Source of the DNA: Candidatus Gastranaerophilales bacterium
GTDB taxonomy: Bacteria; Cyanobacteriota; Vampirovibrionia; Gastranaerophilales; Gastranaerophilaceae
DNA: 50,804 nucleotides
NCBI GenBank assembly: GCA_944324235.1
Contig: CALUVN010000008.1
Location: 1-50,804 of the forward strand
Reading direction: 5' to 3'
Below the pieces are notes generated by a model that ran no database searches, had not been told where the DNA came from, and worked only from the letters and a program-made list of their open reading frames with translations. Positions within the stretch are counted from its first letter, which is position 1, and every line of letters starts with the position of its first letter. Both the position numbers and the translations under genes were made by a program. Below are positions 16,151 to 24,599 of the stretch, one piece after another.

Positions 16151-17635
16151 ATGTCAAAAAAATCTTATTCTTTAATAATAGCTGCGTTATTTTTAACTGC
16201 CATGCCTGTTTTTGCGGATTTTGAGGATTTTAAATATAATACCGGCAGCAAAATTCAAGATTTTAAAGATAGTTTTGCTGATTTTAAAGACGGCATCCAG
16301 CTTAATATTAAAAATCCTTTTGAGCCGGATATGCGAAAAAAAGAAGCGAAATATAAGCATGAGGTTGAAAAACAGGATGCAAAAGAAGAATATGAACGCA
16401 AGCGTCAGGAAATTAATCCGTCCGGTTTCATGACACTTGAAGATTATGAACAGCGTTCAAAAGCTGTTGACCATTCGCAGGACGAGATTGAAATTCCTAA
16501 GCCTGAAAAACCGTCTGATATGAAGTATGTTCCTCAATATACTTATAAAATTGTTCGGTATAATAATCCTCCTGGTTCACCTGAACTTTCTATAAAAAAG
16601 AAATTTTATACGATGAAGCATATGAATTTACAGGGGATTGCATCACCGGATTTTTCAAAGCTTGTTTATCCTGTTGTATATTACTATGCAAACGGAACGT
16701 CTGTAGCCTGCGAACTTTTTGAGATTCCGCTGGATGAGGGAGAAACTAACCTTAACAAGTTATTGAAGGCTAATGTAAAAAAAAGGCTGCCTGATCCTAT
16801 TCTTTCAACGGATAGAACCATTGATAATGCAATGACATTCAGAACTTTGACACCTATTGATTTTTCTGCGGATGGAAATCTGCTTCTCGTTAAAGAAAAA
16901 ATAGGGAATACTGCGGACGGTATCTGGCAGACAAATGCTATAGTATATCATTTTGATACCAAAATGTCGTATGACCTTGTTGAATTAAGAGACGCTATTA
17001 TATATTACTGGAAAGAAACCAAAAATCTGGATTTGGTTGATAAACGCTGGGACATATATCCTATAGGTTTTGACATAAATAATCCGGATAGAATTATAGC
17101 TCAGGCATACGGATTCACGGGTGATACCCCGATTTTTTTAGGTACTTGGAGCGTAGACAGTAAAGGTGAACAGTCACGTCTGGAGACATTTGTTAATGCT
17201 GATACAAGAGTTAGTATGAATGGCTTTAAACTGGTTCAAGACGGTGTTGTTAAACCTGGAATTTCAGAAGCGGAAGAAAAACAGCTTAAACGTTTTGAAA
17301 GGGCTCAGGAAAAGGCTAAGCGGCAGGAAGAAAGAGAAAAACGCGAAGCATTGAAACAGGAATATGAAGCTAAGATTAAAGCTATGGACGAACAGTATAA
17401 AGAAGAACAGCATGATTTTAATTTACAGCAAAAAGTAAAAGGCACAACTTCTGATAATGATGCTGTTGAAACCTATGAGCAGCTTAAGGCCGAAGAAATT
17501 CAAAAATTCATTGAAAAACAGGAAAAATTAAACGCTAAAGACCGGAAAAAGATTGAAAAACTTTACAATGATGCACTGAAATATCAGGATGCGTCTGATG
17601 CTATAGAAGTTCCTGCTCCTGAATTGAGTGAATAA
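16151..17635 (+). CDS. Exported protein with C-terminal coiled coil
   Basis: Protein of 494 residues from ATG 16151, right after the response regulator stop. A Sec signal peptide covers 1-20 (LFLTAMPVFA). Short DF-K repeats follow (FEDFKYN, IQDFKDSFADFKDG), then a charged helical stretch. A central region of about 120-370 resembles a beta-propeller-like periplasmic domain (FSKLVYPVVYYYANG, DFSADGNLLLVKEK). The last 120 residues are a highly charged coiled coil (EKAKRQEEREKREALKQEYE). I do not recognise the family. Periplasmic or envelope scaffold is a reasonable guess. The 3' end overlaps the convergent GIY-YIG gene by 35 bp. Confidence 0.75.
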   Translation: MSKKSYSLIIAALFLTAMPVFADFEDFKYNTGSKIQDFKDSFADFKDGIQLNIKNPFEPDMRKKEAKYKHEVEKQDAKEEYERKRQEINPSGFMTLEDYEQRSKAVDHSQDEIEIPKPEKPSDMKYVPQYTYKIVRYNNPPGSPELSIKKKFYTMKHMNLQGIASPDFSKLVYPVVYYYANGTSVACELFEIPLDEGETNLNKLLKANVKKRLPDPILSTDRTIDNAMTFRTLTPIDFSADGNLLLVKEKIGNTADGIWQTNAIVYHFDTKMSYDLVELRDAIIYYWKETKNLDLVDKRWDIYPIGFDINNPDRIIAQAYGFTGDTPIFLGTWSVDSKGEQSRLETFVNADTRVSMNGFKLVQDGVVKPGISEAEEKQLKRFERAQEKAKRQEEREKREALKQEYEAKIKAMDEQYKEEQHDFNLQQKVKGTTSDNDAVETYEQLKAEEIQKFIEKQEKLNAKDRKKIEKLYNDALKYQDASDAIEVPAPELSE

Positions 17636-17870
17636 GTTCAAGTTTTTGCGTGCGCGTCAGGTGTTTAATCCTGAATTCTTCTTTCATCGCGTCTGATTTT
17701 GTAGGAAACGCTTTTCTGTATACTATTTTTAACGGTTTATGTGCACGTGTAAACTTTGCTCCGATTCCTTCGCAGTGTGCAAGAAATCTTTTCTCCACAT
17801 CATCCGTATAGCCGCAATAGAGGAGATTGTCCTGCGTTAATAGTATATATACATAGTAAGTTTTTTCCAT
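17601..17870 (-). CDS. GIY-YIG nuclease domain protein (YhbQ/UPF0213 type)
   Basis: Protein of 89 residues consisting of a single GIY-YIG domain: YYVYILLTQDNLLYCGYTDDVEKR, with the catalytic Arg in the following helix, and an EE-RIK-L terminal segment characteristic of the small UPF0213 subgroup. Stand-alone proteins of this kind have weak or uncertain DNA-cleavage activity and are implicated in repair. Full length for the subgroup. Transcribed against the exported-protein gene, overlapping it by 35 bp at the 3' ends. Confidence 0.88.
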   Translation of the reverse strand: MEKTYYVYILLTQDNLLYCGYTDDVEKRFLAHCEGIGAKFTRAHKPLKIVYRKAFPTKSDAMKEEFRIKHLTRTQKLELIHSIQEQELL

Positions 17871-17888
17871 TTCTCTACCATTTTAATC

Positions 17889-17912
17889 AAAAAAGACGGT
17901 TTAAAAACCGTC
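17889..17912 (-). terminator. Rho-independent terminator, minus strand
   Basis: GACGGTT (17895-17901) pairs with AACCGTC (17906-17912), with six T following on the minus strand. It ends the Cys/Gly-rich small-protein gene at 17961-18305. Confidence 0.8.
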
Positions 17913-17960
17913 CTTTAATGTATCTTTTCTTTATTTCTCTTATTTTACATCTTGTCAGTA

Positions 17961-18305
17961 TTAGCAGAATGAAGAAAAACCGCCGCAGGAGCCTGAAGAT
18001 ACAGAACCGCCTGCACTGCATCCTGCAGATACCGCACAGCCTGCAGTACCGATTGATGCAACTGCTGTTGAAAAACTGCTCAAAAATCCGCTTGATGACG
18101 CGCTGCTGTCACCACAATCTGCATAGCTTGCATAATCTATTGAAACCGGATTGCTTGTTGTAAATGTGTCGTAAGAATTCATTGCCAGATAGTCTGATTT
18201 TTGACCCATTGGCATTAAAGCAAGTGATCCTGCTGTTTCTACTGTTTCTACAGGTTTATTAGCGTTGTTAACTCTTTCAGCTTGTTGTTGTCTTGTTGCT
18301 ACGTT
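17961..18305 (-). CDS. Small protein with Cys/Gly/Ser-rich C-terminus
   Basis: Protein of 114 residues from ATG 18305, chosen because AAGGAG lies directly upstream; a longer in-frame start exists but lacks a ribosome site. The first 45 residues are polar (MNVATRQQQAERVNNANKP), then Ser/Asp/Tyr-rich. The last 35 residues are small amino acids with regularly placed Cys (GTAGCAVSAGCSAGG, SGSCGGFSSFC), ending in Cys. A leader plus Cys/Ser/Gly core resembles the layout of ribosomally made, modified peptides, yet no modification enzyme is adjacent. Could equally be a disulfide- or metal-binding surface protein. No known family recognised. Own terminator at 17889-17912. Confidence 0.6.
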   Translation of the reverse strand, partial: NVATRQQQAERVNNANKPVETVETAGSLALMPMGQKSDYLAMNSYDTFTTSNPVSIDYASYADCGDSSASSSGFLSSFSTAVASIGTAGCAVSAGCSAGGSVSSGSCGGFSSFC

Positions 18306-18481
18306 CATTAACTGCTCCTTAATTGCTCTCGTGTTACTTACATATATATAAAAGTTTTTTTTCTCTTTGAATTTCAGCATGTGTTTTATTTGTTACATTT
18401 GTTTACATTTTATTTTCATCAGGCAAAAAAATTTTTTCAGTGATTTATAATATTAGAACAAATTTAAGAAAGAGGTATTAT

Positions 18482-18766
18482 ATGCGCATCAATCCAGTTA
18501 TGAACACAAAAGTTAATTTTCAAAGAAACGACAATGCTCAGCCAAAACAATCTTCATCTTTGAAGAATGCAGCAAAGGCAATACTTGTTGTACCTTTTGT
18601 TATGCCTGTTATGATTACTGCATGTGATGAAGATCCTGTTAATATTGATATAGATAGAAATCATGATATTCATGTCACTGATACGGTTGCGGGCGATACA
18701 ATTCATGACCATTATGAAGCAAAAGCTGTTAATTTTAATGATGCAGCACTTGATATTATCGGTTAA
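18482..18766 (+). CDS. Small acidic putative lipoprotein with N-terminal F motif
   Basis: Protein of 94 residues from ATG 18482 behind AAGAAAGAGGT. It begins MRINPVMNTKVNFQRNDN, similar to the F-x-G/A starts of other small proteins here. A hydrophobic stretch follows (ILVVPFVMPVMITAC) ending in a lipobox-like ITAC, then an Asp/His-rich tail (DEDPVNIDIDRNHDIHV, DTIHDHYEAK). If the lipobox is real the n-region is unusually long, about 33 residues. The acidic/His tail might bind divalent metals. Function unknown; no neighbours share its transcript. Confidence 0.6.
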   Translation: MRINPVMNTKVNFQRNDNAQPKQSSSLKNAAKAILVVPFVMPVMITACDEDPVNIDIDRNHDIHVTDTVAGDTIHDHYEAKAVNFNDAALDIIG

Positions 18767-18868
18767 TATAAATCCTATGACCGACCAAGTTACATCAATA
18801 GATTGATGAACTCTCCAAACCAAACTTTTATTATAGTAGTGTGAAAAAAGTTTGATTAGGGGAGAAAC

Positions 18869-19531
18869 TTGAAAAGGATATTTATTTTAGCAAAATTAAT
18901 TTTTATATTTTCACTGACGACGCTTGGAGCTTTCGGTGCTGATAATGTTTTGAGTTCAGTTATACTTGAAGGTGTGGATGAGGGTTATAACATCACTTTG
19001 AAAACAGATTCAGTTGCAAAAATCCGTAAGGTTTCTGAATCTTCTGATAAGTTAACTCTTGTGTTGAATGGTGTTACTTCCGCTCCGGAAGTTAACGTAT
19101 TTTATAAAAATACACCTGACGCGAGCAGTCTTATTGTTGAAAATAGCGGCAGAAATGATGTAAAGGTACATATTAAAGCTGATAATATTTCTAATTCAAA
19201 TATTATCTTTGATATTCCTGCATCAGTGCCTGTATTTGTTACTGATTCGGGCAGCAATGAAAATCTGGCATTCAATTTATTTGCAGTAGGTTTAATTTGT
19301 GCTCTTGCAGTGCTTGTTAAGTCTGTAGTGAGCGAAAAGAAGGAAGAACGTTCTATTGCACGTCAGGCTCTGCGTGATAGAGAAATAGAATTGTACAGAA
19401 ATTACAGAAACACTCTGAATGCAAATGTAAGTATAAGTATGCCTTCTTCAAAAGTTGACAGGATGTATTCAACAAATACACTAACCCGCGGCAAAACGCT
19501 CAGATATTTCGAGTCAATTACAAGGAAGTAG
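18869..19531 (+). CDS. Exported single-pass membrane protein, AMIN-like ectodomain
   Basis: Protein of 220 residues from a TTG start, preceded by AGGGGAG. A signal peptide spans 1-23 (SLTTLGAFGA). The periplasmic part (25-125) is all-beta, with alternating pattern like AMIN domains that dock envelope proteins to peptidoglycan or pili (VILEGVDEGYNITLKTD, VKVHIKADNISNSNIIFD). A transmembrane helix at about 133-153 (AFNLFAVGLICALAVLVKSVV) leaves a basic cytoplasmic tail. The AMIN assignment is weak. It is followed by a small two-helix membrane protein and an SPFH protein at 8- and 14-bp gaps, so the three form an operon probably concerned with membrane organisation. Confidence 0.65.
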   Translation: MKRIFILAKLIFIFSLTTLGAFGADNVLSSVILEGVDEGYNITLKTDSVAKIRKVSESSDKLTLVLNGVTSAPEVNVFYKNTPDASSLIVENSGRNDVKVHIKADNISNSNIIFDIPASVPVFVTDSGSNENLAFNLFAVGLICALAVLVKSVVSEKKEERSIARQALRDREIELYRNYRNTLNANVSISMPSSKVDRMYSTNTLTRGKTLRYFESITRK

Positions 19532-19538
19532 GTCATAA

Positions 19539-19730
19539 ATGGCTATCAGGGTTTTATTTATATTATTATCTATTTTTATACTTGTAAACATAGTAATTTT
19601 GCTCGTTAGTTGCATAACAGGAGTTAATTTATACCAAAAGCATGGTACTGCTATATGGAAGGGATATGGTATTTTTATTCTTTTTATTGTGGCATTGTAT
19701 ACAGTTTTAGCGATACTTGGATTAGTATAA
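19539..19730 (+). CDS. Small two-helix membrane protein
   Basis: Protein of 63 residues with two transmembrane helices (5-27 and 42-62) joined by a short polar loop (GVNLYQKHGTAIWKGYG). The ATG follows AGTAGGT. It lies 7 bases after the upstream envelope protein and 14 before the SPFH gene, so it is cotranscribed. Small hydrophobic partners of SPFH proteins are known in other systems, but no family is recognised here. Confidence 0.65.
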   Translation: MAIRVLFILLSIFILVNIVILLVSCITGVNLYQKHGTAIWKGYGIFILFIVALYTVLAILGLV

Positions 19731-19744
19731 GGAGGGTTTAAAAA

Positions 19745-20527
19745 ATGGATAGAAAAACTTTAGCGACGCCGATGCTTGTGCTGATATTGCTTATTTTATT
19801 TGTGATATTGTGCAATCCTATTGCAATGGTCGGTGTTGGAGAAAGAGGTGTCAAAGTTACTCTGGGTATGGTTTCGCCAACAAGCTATACAGAAGGTATT
19901 CATTTGATTACTCCTTTTATATCAAAGATTAAAACTATGGATGTTAAAACTCAAAAAATTTATATCCAAACACCTGTTTACACAAAAGATATCCAGCAGG
20001 CAAATATTTCTTATGTTATAAATTTCAATTTACAGCCTGAAAACGTTCATAAAATGTATAGAGAAGTTGGTATGTCCTATAAAGATACAGTGTTAATGCC
20101 TGTAGTTGAGGGTACGATTAAAGACGTCATCGGAAAATGGAATGCTCAGGATTTAGTAGCAAACCGCGAAATCGCAACACGTGAAATCCTTGATAAACTT
20201 GTTAGACAGCTTTCTCCGAGATATATAAATGTGACAGGTTTCCAGATGACTGAAATAAAATACTCGGATGTATTTGAAAGAGCAATCGAAAGCAAAGTTA
20301 CTGCAGAACAAGAAGCATTAAAGGCTAAAAATAAGACTGTTCAAATTGAAGAAGAAGCAAGACAAAAAGTTATCTCAGCAGAGGCCGAGGCTCGTTCGAT
20401 GGCTATACGTGCAAATGCTTTGTCTCAAAATAAAGCGCTTGTTCAGTATGAAGCCGTACAAAAATGGGACGGTAAAATGCCTCAATATCTTCTCGGTGAT
20501 GCTGTGCCGTTTATTAACCTGAAATAA
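19745..20527 (+). CDS. SPFH/prohibitin-family membrane protein
   Basis: Protein of 260 residues, starting after a clear ATAAGGAGGG ribosome site. An N-terminal membrane anchor (10-30) precedes an SPFH domain (VGVGERGVKVTLGMV, then DVKTQKIYIQTPVYTKD) and a helical C-terminus rich in Glu/Ala (KVTAEQEALKAKNKTVQIEE). These features fit prohibitin and HflC-like scaffolds that form ring assemblies in the membrane and often restrain FtsH-type proteases. Length is close to prohibitin. Last gene of a three-gene membrane operon, with a terminator at 20553-20580. Confidence 0.88.
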   Translation: MDRKTLATPMLVLILLILFVILCNPIAMVGVGERGVKVTLGMVSPTSYTEGIHLITPFISKIKTMDVKTQKIYIQTPVYTKDIQQANISYVINFNLQPENVHKMYREVGMSYKDTVLMPVVEGTIKDVIGKWNAQDLVANREIATREILDKLVRQLSPRYINVTGFQMTEIKYSDVFERAIESKVTAEQEALKAKNKTVQIEEEARQKVISAEAEARSMAIRANALSQNKALVQYEAVQKWDGKMPQYLLGDAVPFINLK

Positions 20528-20552
20528 CAATATACAATATAGCGATTGAATA

Positions 20553-20580
20553 CCGCTCAAGTAATTGGGCGGATTTTTAT
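20553..20580 (+). terminator. Rho-independent terminator after the SPFH gene
   Basis: CCGCTCAA-GTAA-TTGGGCGG hairpin followed by ATTTTTAT. It overlaps the last codon of the convergent wecB gene. Confidence 0.75.
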
Positions 20581-21701
20581 TTATTGAAATAATGGTCAAT
20601 TATATTGAGAATTTTATTTGCAGAAGTTCCGTCACCGTAAGGGTTTTGCGCTTTTAATCTTGTTGCGGCTTTAGTGTTGGATAGCACAATCTCTGATTCT
20701 GTAACAATTTTATCGTAATCTGCGCCTACGAGTTTTGAAACACCGGCATCAATACCTTCCTGACGTTCTGTTTCATAGCGCATTACAAGTGTCGGGCATC
20801 CAAAAGAAGGTGCTTCTTCCTGAATTCCGCCCGAATCAGTTAAGATTAGTTTTGCATTTTTCATCAGGAACACAAGGTTCGGGTAATCAAGCGGTTTGAA
20901 TAATTTTATGTTTGCATATTTTTCAAGTCGTGAATGAATTTTGTCTTTTACATTCGGGTTCGGATGAACAGGTATTACAAATGTATGGTCGGCGTGTTTT
21001 TTTGCAAGATATTCAACCGCATCCAGAATTCTGTCAATACGTTCACCGTGGTTTTCACGGCGGTGCGCCGTAATCAGTACAAGTTTGTCGTCAATCTTAA
21101 CGCCGTTATCTTCAAAGAATCGCCCTGCATTTGTTATCGTTTCCTCTGACAAGCAGAATAGAGCATCAATTACGGTATTTCCAACTACGTGTATGGATTT
21201 TTCGGATATATTTTCCTTTAAAAGTGCCTGTCTGTTCTTTTCAGTCGGGGCAAAATTAAGAGCTGTAACTCTGGAAGCCATCTGACGCATAACCTCTTCA
21301 GGAAACGGTTCATATATATCGTAAGATCTAAGACCTGCTTCCACATGAAATACGGGTATTTTGTTATAAAAACTCGTCAATGCGCCGCATAGAACTGTCA
21401 TTGTATCGCCCTGAACTATCGTTGCATCAATTTTGTTTGTTTTAAAAACGTCATCAAGAGCGCCTAATATTCTTACCTGAACTTCAGCGAGAGACTGGTT
21501 AGGGCGCATGCAATCCAGATTGATATCTGCTTTTAGCCCAAAATAAGAAAGAGTCTGATTTGAAAGCTCTTTTTGCTGTTCGGTATTACAGATAATTACA
21601 TTAAATCTGTCCGGATATTTGCGTGCTTCCAGTATCACCGGAGCAAGTTTTATTACCTCAGGTCTCGTCCCGAAAACTACCAGTAAATTTTTCCTGTCCA
21701 T
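20577..21701 (-). CDS. wecB: UDP-N-acetylglucosamine 2-epimerase (non-hydrolysing)
   Basis: Protein of 374 residues that interconverts UDP-GlcNAc and UDP-ManNAc for surface polysaccharide or teichoic-type polymers. Landmarks are complete: FGTRPEVIKLAPVI, VQGDTMTVLCGAL, FHVEAGLRSYD, PEEVMRQMAS, TAHRRENHGER and LTDSGGIQEEAPSFG. Length is typical. A TATAAT box lies 12 bases before the ATG and no Shine-Dalgarno is visible, so the leader is very short. No other polysaccharide gene adjoins it. Assignment is secure. Confidence 0.95.
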   Translation of the reverse strand: MDRKNLLVVFGTRPEVIKLAPVILEARKYPDRFNVIICNTEQQKELSNQTLSYFGLKADINLDCMRPNQSLAEVQVRILGALDDVFKTNKIDATIVQGDTMTVLCGALTSFYNKIPVFHVEAGLRSYDIYEPFPEEVMRQMASRVTALNFAPTEKNRQALLKENISEKSIHVVGNTVIDALFCLSEETITNAGRFFEDNGVKIDDKLVLITAHRRENHGERIDRILDAVEYLAKKHADHTFVIPVHPNPNVKDKIHSRLEKYANIKLFKPLDYPNLVFLMKNAKLILTDSGGIQEEAPSFGCPTLVMRYETERQEGIDAGVSKLVGADYDKIVTESEIVLSNTKAATRLKAQNPYGDGTSANKILNIIDHYFNK

Positions 21702-21815
21702 AGCAAACAGTCTATTATAAACAATCTACTTATGCAATCATTATAAAATATTATCTTAATTACTAATTTATTTATTTTCTCTGTCGTTATAATAATATTG
21801 CATAGGAGGAAAACT

Positions 21816-22049
21816 ATGTTTGATTTGTATTATTCTGAAACTTGTCCATATTGCAGAAAAGTTTTGGACTTTTTAGAGAAAGAAAATATTAAATTTAATC
21901 CGCGAGATGTTTCTGAACCTGAAAACCTGAGAAAATTATTAGAAAAAGGCGGTAAAGCTCAGGTGCCATTTTTAGTTGATAATGACCACGATTTTTCTAT
22001 GTATGAATCAAACGATATTATTGAATATATTAGACGATTAACCAGATAA
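21816..22049 (+). CDS. Glutaredoxin-like protein
   Basis: Protein of 77 residues from the ATG preceded by AGGAGG; an upstream ATG at 21798 has no ribosome site. Thioredoxin fold with the redox motif C10-P-Y-C13, the cis-Pro loop in QVPFLVD and the YESNDIIEYI end typical of bacterial glutaredoxins. It would reduce disulfides or mixed glutathione/thiol adducts. Fourteen bases separate it from the degenerate hybrid-cluster-protein homologue, implying one transcript. Confidence 0.9.
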   Translation: MFDLYYSETCPYCRKVLDFLEKENIKFNPRDVSEPENLRKLLEKGGKAQVPFLVDNDHDFSMYESNDIIEYIRRLTR

Positions 22050-22063
22050 CAGGATGAAATTAT

Positions 22064-23665
22064 ATGTTTTACAATTATTATAAACCATCGGAATCTGAAT
22101 TCAATGATTGTATCTCAAAAGGTGCATGTTCAGTTCCCCCCTCTGTCTCAGCTTTTAAAGAAGTTATAGTTATGCTTTTAAGGCAGCTGGCATACTATAT
22201 ACAAAAGCTTAATAAGCTCGGTGTAGACTGCGATGAATTGAAATTACAGCTTGTTCATTCTCTTGCAGATATTCTTACAAATACTGAATATAGTGATGAA
22301 GAAGTTTATACCAGCATAATTGGAAATTACAATAATCTTATACAAACAAAAGAATTTTATTCTCAAATATGCAAGGATAAAGGAATTTCTGCCAGAGATT
22401 TGCGTTCTGAAATTAAGATTTCATCTGATATGAATTTGGCTGAGTTGATGTCACTGGGTGAAAAAATTTATAAAATGCGCAGCAGAAAATTCCCCAACAG
22501 TCATAAACAGTTATTTGAGATTTTGCTGCTGGTGACTCAAAATTTATCGTCAAATATTTCTCTGATTGAGGACTATACTGATGTTGATGTAAGTTATTTA
22601 GACGGTGTTGTATTTGCGCTGAACATACTAAATTTTTATCGAACGTCTGTGTTGAAGCTAAAAAAATATATTTCTGATATTGTTTCACTGAATTTTCAGC
22701 TTGTTTCAAAGCTTGGCGACGAAATATATACAAAATTCGGAAAAATCAGTGAAGTAAAAGTTTCCCTGTCCTCAAGGCCCAATAAGGCAATACTTGTGTC
22801 CGGGACAAATCTTAATGATTTATATGAATTGTTGAAACAAACTAAGGATGAAAATATTGATATATATACGCATTCTGATTTACTTATTGCGCATGCACTT
22901 GAAAAATTTTCGGAATTTCCGCAGCTTTATGGACACTACGGTACTTCAACAGACAATTTTATGCTTGATTTTGCAACTTTTCCGGGTGCAATTCTTCTTA
23001 CAAAATCCGCTGTAAAAAATTTGGAATATCTTTACAGGGGACGGCTGTTCAGCACTGACAGAATTGTTCCTGTAGGAGTTTCAACAGTCTCTGCCAACGA
23101 CTTTGGAGGAGTCGTAGAAGCTGCAAAAAAATCAAAAGGTTTTAAAACCGGCAGAGAAAAAGGTTTTGTAACTGTAGGATACTCCGAAAATATTTTTGAA
23201 AGACTAAAAAAGATTGCTGATGATTTTAACTCTAAAGCTGTAAAAAATTTGATTGTTATTGGTATGACAAGTATTAATACTATAAATAATGATTTTTATA
23301 ACGAATTTATTTCACAAATACCTGATGACACTTTTGTAATCAGTTTTGGTGCTGAAAATCAGGGGAATAATATACTTTCAATTAATCTTTCAAATAATGT
23401 ACCTCTTTTGTACAGGTTTATGAATATGTTTCTTGAAATGCTTGAGCCTGAATATGACAGGGTTACATTTTTTATCTCCAAGTGTGATGCCAATTCGTTC
23501 AGCGCGATGATTGCACTTAGAGATAACGGATTTAAAAATATTTATCTTAGTAATTGTCCGCCAAATGCTATAAATCCACAGACGCTTAACGCTTTTGCAA
23601 AGCTATATGGTATCAGACTCGCAACAAATCCTAAAGATGATTTAAAAAGTATAATTTCAAAATGA
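22064..23665 (+). CDS. Hybrid cluster protein (prismane) homologue with lost metal ligands
   Basis: Protein of 533 residues with the overall plan of hydroxylamine reductase/hybrid cluster protein. Recognisable segments: IDIYTHSDLLIAHAL, YGHYGTSTDNFML, FATFPGAILLTKSAV, FSTDRIVPVGV and DFGGVVEAAKKS. In active enzymes the FPGAIL segment continues to a cluster Cys and a later ACGKYR-type segment carries further Cys. Here these are Ala and FGAENQ. Only two N-terminal Cys remain (C16, C22). It probably cannot build the 4Fe-2O-2S cluster. The start follows AGGATG. A hairpin terminator ends the transcript. Possible roles: structural or regulatory paralogue, or a different substrate. Confidence 0.8.
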   Translation: MFYNYYKPSESEFNDCISKGACSVPPSVSAFKEVIVMLLRQLAYYIQKLNKLGVDCDELKLQLVHSLADILTNTEYSDEEVYTSIIGNYNNLIQTKEFYSQICKDKGISARDLRSEIKISSDMNLAELMSLGEKIYKMRSRKFPNSHKQLFEILLLVTQNLSSNISLIEDYTDVDVSYLDGVVFALNILNFYRTSVLKLKKYISDIVSLNFQLVSKLGDEIYTKFGKISEVKVSLSSRPNKAILVSGTNLNDLYELLKQTKDENIDIYTHSDLLIAHALEKFSEFPQLYGHYGTSTDNFMLDFATFPGAILLTKSAVKNLEYLYRGRLFSTDRIVPVGVSTVSANDFGGVVEAAKKSKGFKTGREKGFVTVGYSENIFERLKKIADDFNSKAVKNLIVIGMTSINTINNDFYNEFISQIPDDTFVISFGAENQGNNILSINLSNNVPLLYRFMNMFLEMLEPEYDRVTFFISKCDANSFSAMIALRDNGFKNIYLSNCPPNAINPQTLNAFAKLYGIRLATNPKDDLKSIISK

Positions 23666-23670
23666 TAATA

Positions 23671-23707
23671 AAAAAAGGAACTTCCAATATAGAAAGTTCC
23701 TTTTTTA
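23671..23707. terminator. Bidirectional terminator
   Basis: GGAACTTTC/GAAAGTTCC-type hairpin (23677-23700) flanked by A7 and T6. It ends both the plus-strand HCP-like gene and the minus-strand rpsL-rpsG transcript. Confidence 0.88.
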
Positions 23708-23725
23708 TTATAAATATTAATAAAA

Positions 23726-24196
23726 TTAATATCTGTAGTGAGCAAAAGCTTTGTTAGCTTCAGCCATTTTGTGGGTGTCTTCACGCTTTTTGCAAGCAGC
23801 GCCTTGAGCGTTGGAAGCATCAAGCATTTCGTTTGTTAATTTTTCAATGAATGATTTTCCGTGTCTTTTCTTAGCTGCTTCGATAATCCATGAAGAAGCA
23901 AGTGCAAACCCTCTGTCAGCTTTAACTTCGATAGGTACTTGATAAGTAGAACCACCGATACGTCTTGCTTTTACTTCCAATAACGGTGTAGCATTTGTCA
24001 ATGCTTTTTGGAAGATCTCAAGAGCTTTTTCATTTGTTCTTTCTTCGATTTTAGCTAATGTAGCGTAGAAGATTTTTTCAGCTACTGATTTTTTACCACG
24101 TCTCATAATTCTGTTAATAAATTTAGAAATATCAACTGAATTATAAACCGGATCTGCTAACGGAATTCTTTTTGCTGGTTTAGAACGTCTAGACAT
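23726..24196 (-). CDS. rpsG: 30S ribosomal protein S7
   Basis: Protein of 156 residues, full length, with the S7 N-terminus [10 protein letters not shown], the conserved VSKFINRIMRRGKKSVAEKI-like block (here DISKFINRIMRRGKK) and GGSTYQVPIEV. It nucleates assembly of the 30S head by binding 16S rRNA. Its ATG overlaps the rpsL stop by one base. Elongation factor genes fusA and tuf, which usually follow in the str operon, are absent: a bidirectional terminator comes next. Confidence 0.97.
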   Translation of the reverse strand: MSRRSKPAKRIPLADPVYNSVDISKFINRIMRRGKKSVAEKIFYATLAKIEERTNEKALEIFQKALTNATPLLEVKARRIGGSTYQVPIEVKADRGFALASSWIIEAAKKRHGKSFIEKLTNEMLDASNAQGAACKKREDTHKMAEANKAFAHYRY

Positions 24197-24582
24197 TACT
24201 TCTTACCTCCTTTAGCATTTTTCTTAGCACCGTATTTAGATCTGCTTTGTGCTCTGTTTGCAACACCAGCAGTATCAAGTGTGCCTCTTACGATGTGGTA
24301 ACGAACACCAGGAAGGTCTTTAACCCTGCCGCCTCTTATAAGAACAACACTGTGTTCTTGAAGGTTGTGTCCGATACCCGGAATATATGAAGTAACTTCA
24401 AATCCGTTAGTTAGTCTTACACGGGCAACTTTTCTTAAAGCTGAGTTTGGTTTTTTAGGGGTTGTAGTGTAAACCCTTGTGCATACTCCGCGTCTTTGAG
24501 GGCAATCCATCAAAGCAGGAGATTTTGTTTTGTCTGTTAGCTTTTTACGCTCACTGCGTACAAGCTGATTGATTGTAGGCAT
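24196..24582 (-). CDS. rpsL: 30S ribosomal protein S12
   Basis: Protein of 128 residues, full length. The S12 hallmarks are present: [66 protein letters not shown]. The streptomycin-target lysines look wild type. It acts at the decoding centre. AAAGGAG precedes the ATG. The 5' leader is long and full of inverted repeats (24600-24757), as expected if ribosomal protein regulation acts on the mRNA. Cotranscribed with rpsG. Confidence 0.98.
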   Translation of the reverse strand: MPTINQLVRSERKKLTDKTKSPALMDCPQRRGVCTRVYTTTPKKPNSALRKVARVRLTNGFEVTSYIPGIGHNLQEHSVVLIRGGRVKDLPGVRYHIVRGTLDTAGVANRAQSRSKYGAKKNAKGGKK

Positions 24583-24599
24583 TGTTTTCTCCTTTTAAT

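Noticed and set aside
18325-18350. CGTGTTACTTACATATA resembling CGTGTTTTACATATA near 40260 and CGTGTATTTACA near 25000, as a shared promoter of tag genes.
   Set aside because: Orientation and distance to the genes differ between sites, and AT-rich sequence makes such matches likely by chance.
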